Virus record (IMG/VR): IMGVR_UViG_3300044720_000024
Coordinates: 1-21,298 of that record
From: a virus
Direction: 5' to 3' (one strand)
Length of the DNA: 21,298 nucleotides
Shown: positions 1 through 6,037 of the stretch, one piece after another
How positions within the stretch are numbered: the first letter of the stretch is position 1
How the letters are laid out: each line of letters starts with the position of its first letter
Notes under the pieces: generated by a model
What the model saw: only the letters and a program-made list of their open reading frames with translations
Databases searched by the model: none
Told to the model about the DNA's origin: nothing
Translations under genes and position numbers: made by a program

Positions 1-2393
1 GAAACAACAGGCCCGCCGAGCATCGAGAACACGGACTTCCACCCCGGAGCGAGGTCCTCGACCGGCGCGGTGCCGGGCAGCTGAGCGCCGAGCAGGTACC
101 AGTCGTTGCCGATTTTGACCGGGACGCCACCCTGATCGACGGCGTACTGGCGGAACTTCTCGACGTTGGCGGTGCCTCCGCCGGCGGCCGTGAGTTCCTG
201 ATAGGCGTGCGCCACGGCCGTGAACTTGCCGGGCTGGCGCGCAAAGGATGCACCCTGCAGCGGAGCGTTCTTTCTCATGAAGGTCCAAAACGGAATCGCC
301 CGTTTCAGGGAGCGTTCGGTAGCGGTGAGATCGCCGTAGTCGAACAAGTACTTCTTGACCGAGCGCGCTGCCTCATCCGCAGAGCCCAGCGTCTTGAGCT
401 TCGAGATGAAATGCGCAAGGCGAGCGTTTGTTTCAACTGCTGAGCCGACCGATCGACCTGACCGCATCAGGGCGTTCTCGGTAGATCCGAGGTTGACAGC
501 GCGGCCGACGTTCTTGAGCTTCTGACCCTTTGCGACGCGCGTGAGCTTTGCGCCGGCGCCGGTCCCCAGGTCGGTAGCGAGGAAGCCCTCCTCGATAACA
601 CCATGCTTCTTCGCCAGTTCGAAGATCTTGCGGTCCGCTAACGACAACGCTTCGACGCCGCCCTTGTGCGCCATAGCTTGGATCTTGGCCGCCTGGGCAT
701 AGTCCCGAGGGTTCTTCACACCGGCGAGGAAGTTGTTAAAGATGTTGCCCTCGGCGTTGCGGGCGTGGAAGCCCACGCCGCCGACTACGGGGACTGTCGC
801 ATAGCCCTTCCAGAGCGTTCCGAGCTTGCCCAGCAACCCGTGGAACTCCTTGAGCGCCTCGTCGTTGGTGATGACGTCGCGCACTTTCGCTATCTCGTTA
901 GCCACGTCGGGGTGCGCGATCAATCGCCCAAGCGGACCGGCGTCAAACTCGACATGCCCTAGCGCCTTTTTCGCCGTTCCGGCGACTGCCACTAGTGGCG
1001 AGCCGTGAGCGTCCTTGATCTTGGCGAGCTCGTCGACGAACCCGCGCTCAGCGATCGCCCTCTCGGCATGGGCACGACGAGCCGCCACTCGCGTCAGCGC
1101 TGTGTCATTCGGGTTGTACAGCGGACCCTTGAGTGCGCCGGCATCGCGCAGCTTCCCTCCGATTACCTGCTCCACTTGGTGCGCTGGCGCCTCGGGCATC
1201 AGCGTGCGCGCGTGGACGTGGCCGCCCTGTTCGAATGCCGACTGGATTTCGGTCGGCGGCACACCGATGCGCTCAGCTAACACGGGATCGTGGTTAATCG
1301 CTGTGCGCGCCCGTTTGGTGAGTTGGGGCCGCGGAAGGTACTCGGCGCGCTCGTGCGGCAGAACACCGGCTGCCAGCTGGCGCTGCGTGGTCTCATCCCC
1401 GATGGCGCGCAGTTCGTCAACGAGCGGACGAAGGTGGTCAGGCACCTGGATTGCCTCACCCCCGACATCGAGCGCCGGGCCAACGATGTGCTCGAGCTCC
1501 GACACCGAGACCTTGGCGCTCTTAGCGACGTTGTAGATGCGATCGGCGGTTTCCGTCGATGCATTGCTCGCCGCTGCGCGAGCGCGTGCGGCCGCCGCTC
1601 CGACATCATCGGCCGTCTGTTTGCCCAGGGACCGAGCCAGGGCGGAGCGCGGCGTGATCGCGGCGAGTGGCTTGAGGTCTGCGAGCTTGCGTCCGGCTTG
1701 GCGGGCCGCTGCGGCGCCAGGGATCTTCCCCTCGGGAATGACGGTGTGGCCAGCGACCTTCACGCCGCCCTGGGCGTTGCGATCGAGCGCCTTGAGTACC
1801 CTGTCGGCTGCCTTGGCCGAGCCACCCTCCTGTGCAGCGATGTGCTCGGCAACCTTCTTGCGCAGATCGCCCTGCAGCACCTTCTTGGCGCCGCGCTTGG
1901 CCACCTCCTCGGCCACGTCCTTGCCCGCTGACTCAGCTACGTGCTTGAGGCCGACCTTCGCCGCAGCGCTGGTGCCGAACGAAACATATGTCGTCGGGTC
2001 TAGAGCAATGTCCCCGGCAAAATTCAGGGCAAAGCCCGCCGCCCCCTTGACCTTCTCCTCGCCGAGAATCGCTTTCTGGAAGCTTTGCTTCCGTCGCCCG
2101 GACGCAGCATCACGTAGTTCACGCAAGAGACCACCAGTGCCGCGGTATTCGTCGTCGGCGTGCGCACGGTTCCCGGCGAGCACTTTGACCGTCTGAGTGC
2201 CGCGATCAAGAACATCGAGCGCTCCCTTTACGCCACCGCCGGTGACGCCACCGATCTTGGAGAGCAGGTTCTTCTTCTTCGGCTTCGACGAACCGCTCGA
2301 CGAGCCAGATCCATGATTCAGCAGGCTGCCGCCTGACGAACCACCACCACTCGTCGAGCCGCCGCCTTTGCCTCCGTCGATGAGGCTGGGCAC
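1..2393 (-). CDS. Large internal virion / ejection protein, 3' end outside window
   Basis: The minus-strand frame is open from a GTG directly after the upstream stop (TAG at 2396-2394) to the left edge: 797 codons with no stop, so the C-terminus is missing. The first 40 or so residues are Gly/Ser-rich, followed by a short basic patch (KPKKK). The rest is mostly Ala/Lys/Glu-rich and predicted helical. Segments resembling ones I know from large phage internal or ejection proteins include ALDPTTYVSFG (about 130-140), HARNAEGNIFNNFLAG (543-558) and LFDYGDLT followed by IPFWTFMRKNAPLQ (683-713). Size, composition and position after the wall-cutting enzymes suggest a protein packed in the head and ejected with DNA, like T7 gp15/gp16 in role; this is inference. 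The start is GTG with no clear Shine-Dalgarno, so translational coupling to the upstream gene is likely. Function is moderately sure; that it is a real gene is nearly certain. Confidence 0.8.
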   Translation of the reverse strand, partial: MPSLIDGGKGGGSTSGGGSSGGSLLNHGSGSSSGSSKPKKKNLLSKIGGVTGGGVKGALDVLDRGTQTVKVLAGNRAHADDEYRGTGGLLRELRDAASGRRKQSFQKAILGEEKVKGAAGFALNFAGDIALDPTTYVSFGTSAAAKVGLKHVAESAGKDVAEEVAKRGAKKVLQGDLRKKVAEHIAAQEGGSAKAADRVLKALDRNAQGGVKVAGHTVIPEGKIPGAAAARQAGRKLADLKPLAAITPRSALARSLGKQTADDVGAAAARARAAASNASTETADRIYNVAKSAKVSVSELEHIVGPALDVGGEAIQVPDHLRPLVDELRAIGDETTQRQLAAGVLPHERAEYLPRPQLTKRARTAINHDPVLAERIGVPPTEIQSAFEQGGHVHARTLMPEAPAHQVEQVIGGKLRDAGALKGPLYNPNDTALTRVAARRAHAERAIAERGFVDELAKIKDAHGSPLVAVAGTAKKALGHVEFDAGPLGRLIAHPDVANEIAKVRDVITNDEALKEFHGLLGKLGTLWKGYATVPVVGGVGFHARNAEGNIFNNFLAGVKNPRDYAQAAKIQAMAHKGGVEALSLADRKIFELAKKHGVIEEGFLATDLGTGAGAKLTRVAKGQKLKNVGRAVNLGSTENALMRSGRSVGSAVETNARLAHFISKLKTLGSADEAARSVKKYLFDYGDLTATERSLKRAIPFWTFMRKNAPLQGASFARQPGKFTAVAHAYQELTAAGGGTANVEKFRQYAVDQGGVPVKIGNDWYLLGAQLPGTAPVEDLAPGWKSVFSMLGGPVV

Positions 2394-3380
2394 CTATCGG
2401 CCTCCGTACATCGCGCGGATCATCTTGCGGAGCTCGGGGAAATCGTTGCCGTACTTGTCGACAAACCCTGAGCGGAGACCGTCGTCTATGTCACGCAAGT
2501 TCCACTTGTGCTTGATGCCATCGGCGTAGGTGTCGAGGGCGTCCTTGTACACGCTCTTGAAACGCTTGCCCTTCGACAGCAGGTCGTAGTTGACCCCGGC
2601 GCGCTTAGCCGCTGTGCGAACGTCGTACATCGCCTTCGGAGGCGTCGACTTGGTGGGTGCGTACGTGTCGAGCTCACCGATCAGCAACTGGCGCAGCGCT
2701 GGCTGGCTCGAGAGGGACACAAACGAATTGATGCGCTTCTTGATGTCGTCCTTGCCCAAGCCTTCGCGCACGAACTGGTCGACACGCTCTTTTGCCTTCA
2801 CGTACGAGTCTTTCGCCCGAAGTTGGTCAACCACTTCCCCCGCCAGCCCGTTGAGGTTCGCCGTCTTGACCTTCTTGGTGCCGTCGTCATTGAGGCCGGC
2901 GAAGAACTCCTTTTCGTCCAGGCCGAGCCGGGCCTCTGAGAGCCGCAACCGGCGCTCCTCGAGGCTGTCGTTCTGAGCGTCCTTGGCGGCCTTGGCGTTG
3001 AGCTCGGCGAGCTTGCCCTGGTGGATGGTGCGCAGCGCGGGGATGGACGCCTTGACCTGACCGAAGTAGCTCTCGATGTCGGCGAGCCGACGCGACTGGT
3101 CATAGCCCGCCATGCCCGCGGCCGACGTCATGTCCGACATCCGTCGGTCATAGGGCTGGCCGATCTGGCTCCGCAGCCGCTCGATCATCTCCGGCGGCGC
3201 ACCGCGATTGGCCGCCTCGGCGATGGCCGAGTTGATCGCCATCTCGCGCTGGGAGCGAACGTCGTTCTGCGCCTGGATGAACGCGCTCTGGCCCTGGCTC
3301 CCGTACTGAGCCATCGCCGCGAGCTGAGCGGCCTTTTGCTGATCGATCTGGGATCCGGCTTCGTCGTAGGTGTCAGCCAA
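2394..3380 (-). CDS. Helical internal virion protein, 328 aa, TTG start
   Basis: I chose the TTG at 3380 because a full Shine-Dalgarno (AAGGAGG, 3392-3386) sits 5 nt upstream. The only upstream ATG in frame (3479) would overlap the endonuclease gene by 88 bp. The protein is almost wholly alpha-helical in composition: Gln/Ala-rich at residues 10-70 (IDQQKAAQLAAMAQYG), Arg/Glu-rich with coiled-coil character around 110-175 (ESYFGQVKAS, SLEERRLRLSEARLGLDEKE), and a more basic C-terminal third (KRAGVNYDLLSKGKRFKSVY). No catalytic motif is visible. Position between the wall-cutting enzymes and the very large internal protein suggests an ejection or core protein in the capsid; I cannot assign a named family. 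Its stop (TAG) directly abuts the GTG of the next gene, indicating coupled translation. Confidence 0.8.
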   Translation of the reverse strand: MADTYDEAGSQIDQQKAAQLAAMAQYGSQGQSAFIQAQNDVRSQREMAINSAIAEAANRGAPPEMIERLRSQIGQPYDRRMSDMTSAAGMAGYDQSRRLADIESYFGQVKASIPALRTIHQGKLAELNAKAAKDAQNDSLEERRLRLSEARLGLDEKEFFAGLNDDGTKKVKTANLNGLAGEVVDQLRAKDSYVKAKERVDQFVREGLGKDDIKKRINSFVSLSSQPALRQLLIGELDTYAPTKSTPPKAMYDVRTAAKRAGVNYDLLSKGKRFKSVYKDALDTYADGIKHKWNLRDIDDGLRSGFVDKYGNDFPELRKMIRAMYGGR

Positions 3381-3385
3381 GTGGG

Positions 3386-3392
3386 CCTCCTT
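3386..3392 (-). promoter_or_regulatory. Shine-Dalgarno that fixes the TTG start at 3380
   Basis: The minus strand reads TGAAGGAGGCCCACTTG. The TGA stop of the endonuclease gene overlaps the first base of AAGGAGG, and five bases separate it from TTG. This is among the best ribosome-binding sites in the window and the main reason for choosing TTG over the distant ATG. Confidence 0.8.
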
Positions 3393-3817
3393 CAAACGAC
3401 GGCAGCAGCCTCCAAGTACTCGGCGGCGCGGCGGATGCGTTCGGGGTCGTGAGCGAGTTGACCGATCGCTCGATTGCATTGCGAGCAGAGCAAGCCGCGG
3501 ACGTGACCCGAATCGGCATCGTGGTCAACAGCGAGTCGCCGACCGATGCAGTCGAGCGCGGTGTGGCAGATGGCGCAGCCGCCATCCTGAGCGGCCAGCA
3601 TCTCGTCGTATTGGTCGGCGGTGATGCCGTACTTGCGGATGAGATGGGTGTAGCGACGCCACCGCAGGGCGCGCTCACGATCCGGTCCAGTGAGCTGCGC
3701 CTTGGTGGTCTCGTACCAACAGGGTTTGCACCACGCCTGCACGCCGTCGCTCGTCGACCGGTTCTTCCAGAACTCGGTGAGTGGTTTGGTCTCGCCGCAC
3801 TTCGGACAACGCTTCAT
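3392..3817 (-). CDS. Endonuclease VII-type HNH (His-Me finger) nuclease, 141 aa
   Basis: The protein begins with a zinc finger (C4-x2-C7 ... C30-x2-C33, in the common CPKCGETKPLTEFWKN context). It continues with the recombination endonuclease VII fold: structural zinc ligands C81-x2-C84 and C111-x2-C114, catalytic DHD at 98-100, and N115 in LLCSQCNRAIG. A helical tail (HDPERIRRAAEYLE) matches the usual end of the family. T4 endonuclease VII (gp49) resolves branched DNA before packaging; stand-alone relatives in phages may do this or nick DNA in a homing-like way. This copy sits among virion genes rather than with replication or packaging genes. No Shine-Dalgarno is evident ahead of the ATG, and the 36-bp spacer is the longest between genes from 9739 to the left edge. 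That may mean an inserted cargo gene. Confidence 0.9.
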   Translation of the reverse strand: MKRCPKCGETKPLTEFWKNRSTSDGVQAWCKPCWYETTKAQLTGPDRERALRWRRYTHLIRKYGITADQYDEMLAAQDGGCAICHTALDCIGRRLAVDHDADSGHVRGLLCSQCNRAIGQLAHDPERIRRAAEYLEAAAVV

Positions 3818-3853
3818 GCGTCATTAGTACCAGCGCGGTGTAACACCTCTGGG

Positions 3854-4369
3854 TCAATACCAACCGTGGCTCCTCCACCATTCGACCGCCTGCTCTGGCG
3901 TCCCGTAGCGCTGCCTCACGTACAGGCGGAACATGGCGAGTTGCTGGGTGGGGTCAGTCGTGTCCGGGTTGGCGATGCCGAGTTGCCGGGCGTAGGACTG
4001 CCGGTTGGTATCGACGAGCTGGCCCAGGCCGAAGGCGTGGCCGAGGTTCTTCCCGCCGGAGATCACAGCCTGCGGATTCCGTGCTGTCGTGCTGCCGCCC
4101 GACTCGCGCTGGATGATCCAGGCCTCGGCCGGGGAAAGGTTGAGGCCTGCGAGGTTGGCCTTGAACGAGACACCACCCGGCGCCGATGCAAGCCCTATCG
4201 ACGACGCGGCCGGCTGCTGCGCCGCTACGGACTGCGCGAGCTGCTGGGGATCGATGCGGGGAACCTCGGCGAGTGGCGCCGGCGCATCGGCGATTCCGCT
4301 GATGCCCTGACGGGCGAGCGCTACCCGCTCCTGCAGCCCGCGCAGGTAATCGGCGACCTGCGTGCTCAC
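3854..4369 (-). CDS. Virion-associated lytic transglycosylase, 171 aa
   Basis: The GTG start overlaps the peptidase stop as GTGA. Residues 78-171 form a small soluble-lytic-transglycosylase/goose-lysozyme-like domain. The probable catalytic glutamate is E89 in IIQRES; the AFGLGQL motif is at 112-118; and the ending YGTPEQAVEWWRSHGWY is typical of actinobacterial and phage forms of this domain. The enzyme would cleave the MurNAc-GlcNAc bond of peptidoglycan. There is no signal peptide or membrane segment and no holin next to it, and it lies in the structural cluster, so a virion-borne role in cell-wall penetration is more likely than end-of-cycle lysis. Residues 8-58 align with the N-terminus of the neighbouring peptidase and look like a shared tag or docking helix pair. 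The family call is strong; the virion location is inferred from context. Confidence 0.88.
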   Translation of the reverse strand: MSTQVADYLRGLQERVALARQGISGIADAPAPLAEVPRIDPQQLAQSVAAQQPAASSIGLASAPGGVSFKANLAGLNLSPAEAWIIQRESGGSTTARNPQAVISGGKNLGHAFGLGQLVDTNRQSYARQLGIANPDTTDPTQQLAMFRLYVRQRYGTPEQAVEWWRSHGWY

Positions 4370-4881
4370 CCCCGCGATCCGATCGGCTCGACGTGCCAAT
4401 CCTCGTACTGCATTGGAAACCACAGCCCGAACTGCCGGGCGTTGGCGTGGGCCCACTTGACGAGTGCCGGCGAGGAGTAGGCCAGGTCGGCGGCGATGCC
4501 TTCCTCGTGCTTCGAGTGACCCGGGCGCGCCACGTACTTGCCGGTCTTGTCGGAGCGGTTCCAGAGCGCCCACTGCTCGGCGTTGGAGCGGCGACCGCTC
4601 TTGACGCCGAGCTTGCCCGGTGCGGCAGCGAACATCGCACTGAGCCGCCGCTGGAATTCGCTCTGCAGTCCGGCAGCGGTGCCATTGCCACCATGGCCGT
4701 CGTAGGGCGTCGTGATGGGCGGAGCCGCCCGTTGCGTCGCCACAGCGTTGAGGAGCACGGAAGGATCGGCGTGCGGGATCGACGACAATGCCGCCGGGCC
4801 GATACCAGCGTCCGCGATACCCGACCGGGCCGTCGCCACACGCTGCGCGAGCTGCTCGAGGAACGGCGCCAAGTCCGGCAC
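4366..4881 (-). CDS. M15-family (VanY-like) zinc peptidase, virion-associated, 171 aa
   Basis: The C-terminal half (about 95-171) carries the zinc signature SxHxxGxAxD as SKHEEGIAAD (H125, D132) and the second part EDWHVEP (E160 likely catalytic, H163 third zinc ligand). SGRRSNAEQWALW before it matches the usual SGYRS..EQ element of phage D-alanyl-D-alanine carboxypeptidase/endopeptidase-type endolysins. It should cut peptide cross-links or stems of peptidoglycan. Residues 1-57 are an Ala-rich helical module shared with the next gene. The start is GTG, 5 bp after the stop of the upstream gene, with only a weak G-rich ribosome-binding site. No export signal is present. Placement beside a transglycosylase and helical internal proteins points to wall digestion during infection. 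Confidence 0.9.
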   Translation of the reverse strand: MPDLAPFLEQLAQRVATARSGIADAGIGPAALSSIPHADPSVLLNAVATQRAAPPITTPYDGHGGNGTAAGLQSEFQRRLSAMFAAAPGKLGVKSGRRSNAEQWALWNRSDKTGKYVARPGHSKHEEGIAADLAYSSPALVKWAHANARQFGLWFPMQYEDWHVEPIGSRG

Positions 4882-4886
4882 GTTGG

Positions 4887-5549
4887 TCAGTAAGCCCCGA
4901 GGTAGCTCTGTCCGGCGCTCGTGAGCGTCTGCTCGGCGCGTTGGCGTGCGATCTCGGACAACCTCCGCTGCAACTCGGAGTTGACCGCGGCGACCTGGTC
5001 GGCCGTCGTGCCCTCGAGGGAGCTCGTCGCCTGCCCCTCTGCATACCGCTGGCGGCTCAGGCCCTTCTCGGTCTCACCTGATCGGTAGAGCCCGCGGGCT
5101 TCCATGTTGCCGGCGATGTTGCGCCGCGCCTCCTCGCCGGCGAAGGAGATCTCAGGCAGCCGACGCGAGAGCTCACGGTTGAGCAGGTCGATCCGGCTCG
5201 CGCCCGACGCACGCAGATCCGACTCTTCGGCGCCCAGCGCTCGAAGGAAGGCGAGATAGGCCGGATTCGCGCCCAGGGACGCCGGTCCGGCACCGATGCC
5301 GGCGGAGCCACCCGCAAGCCCTGCACCGCCGAACGGATCGGCATAGCCACCGCCGCCGCCGCTCGCGTAGCCGTAGTCCGCCGGTTCGGTCGCGGGTGCC
5401 GGGCGAGCCATCAGCTCGCGCGAGCGATCCGCAAACGTGTACGGCTTCGCCGGCGGTGGCGCCTCCGGGCGCGGTTGCGAGTAGGTGGACCTACCGGTGG
5501 TGTTCGGAGCGCCCGGGTTCTTTACATACATCCCACCGTCTGCGGCCAT
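4887..5549 (-). CDS. Helical virion protein with Gly/Pro-rich N-terminus, 220 aa
   Basis: The ATG is preceded by GGAGG with a 4-nt spacer, which fixes the start; longer in-frame readings have shadow-like Arg/His-rich sequence. Residues 1-45 are Pro/Ser-rich and 60-95 Gly/Ala-rich (ASGGGGGYADPFGGAGLAGG). Residues 95-215 are amphipathic helices rich in Arg, Glu and Ala (LLNRELSRRLPEISFAGEEA, RNIAGNMEARGLYRSGETEK), with a GLxRSG pattern I associate with phage internal or pre-ejection proteins. No enzymatic motif is visible. The neighbours are a fibre-tip-like gene upstream and the two wall hydrolases downstream. A structural or ejected virion role is likely; no precise family can be given. Confidence 0.8.
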   Translation of the reverse strand: MAADGGMYVKNPGAPNTTGRSTYSQPRPEAPPPAKPYTFADRSRELMARPAPATEPADYGYASGGGGGYADPFGGAGLAGGSAGIGAGPASLGANPAYLAFLRALGAEESDLRASGASRIDLLNRELSRRLPEISFAGEEARRNIAGNMEARGLYRSGETEKGLSRQRYAEGQATSSLEGTTADQVAAVNSELQRRLSEIARQRAEQTLTSAGQSYLGAY

Positions 5550-5553
5550 GTGT

Positions 5554-5558
5554 CCTCC
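5554..5558 (-). promoter_or_regulatory. Ribosome-binding site fixing the start at 5549
   Basis: The minus strand reads TAGGAGGACACATG: the stop codon TAG of the fibre-tip-like gene runs directly into GGAGG, four bases before the ATG. Confidence 0.75.
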
Positions 5559-6037
5559 TAGAAACCGAATGCGAGCCAGTCGACGCGCCACGAACCGGTT
5601 GTGCGTTCCGTGGAGCCCGACATGATCTGAGCCTTGAAACCCTGCAGCGACTTCGACGACTGGACCGACTGCACGGTCTCGCCACCGGTGTGTCCATCCC
5701 CGGCGCTGACGACAACGCAGACCAGGCCGTGGGGGAAGGCACTGGGAAACACGATGTCGGCGCCGCCGGCGGTCGCCGTGATGACCGTTGACCCGCCCTG
5801 CACCTGGAAGCCGACACGGCTGAGTGGTGTCGTGCCGACGGCGATGTCGTTCGCACCGGCGCTGGTGACCCACGTGCCGTCGAGGAAGTCCTCGAGCTCG
5901 CGGTCCCTGTTGTTGAAGGCCTCGGCGACGCCGTCGATCGCCTTGACGATCTTCGCATCGAGGCCGAGCTTCTTGAGTCCGAGCGCATCGAGAATCGCCT
6001 GTGTGTTGGTGAGGTACTCGAAGTACTGATCAGCCAT
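5558..6037 (-). CDS. Small tail-fibre-tip-like protein, 159 aa
   Basis: The ATG shares one base with the stop of the nozzle-like gene (TGATG), so translation is probably coupled. Residues 1-50 are helical (LTNTQAILDALGLKKLGLDA...ELEDFL). From about residue 75 the protein is beta-rich: ADIVFPSAFPHGLVCVVVSA, and the end VDWLAFGF. This arrangement (a Phe-Pro strand pair, a valine-rich strand, and an ending like W-x-A-x-G-F/Y) recalls C-terminal tip domains of phage tail fibres such as the gp53-like fibre domain. Its place just after the nozzle genes fits a tail appendage or receptor-binding subunit. The resemblance is by motif pattern only and the fold call is tentative. Confidence 0.7.
   Translation of the reverse strand: MADQYFEYLTNTQAILDALGLKKLGLDAKIVKAIDGVAEAFNNRDRELEDFLDGTWVTSAGANDIAVGTTPLSRVGFQVQGGSTVITATAGGADIVFPSAFPHGLVCVVVSAGDGHTGGETVQSVQSSKSLQGFKAQIMSGSTERTTGSWRVDWLAFGF

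Noticed and set aside
4366-4371. Possible programmed -1 frameshift fusing the peptidase and transglycosylase at a run of five G
   Set aside because: The downstream frame is in -1 and the run is present, but re-pairing would mismatch in the P site (CGG to GCG), and a GTG start sits exactly in the overlap. Stop-start coupling is simpler.
3854-4881. Classic end-of-cycle lysis cassette
   Set aside because: Two wall-degrading enzymes are present but no holin or spanin is adjacent, and both are flanked by virion-type genes and share a structural-looking N-terminal module.
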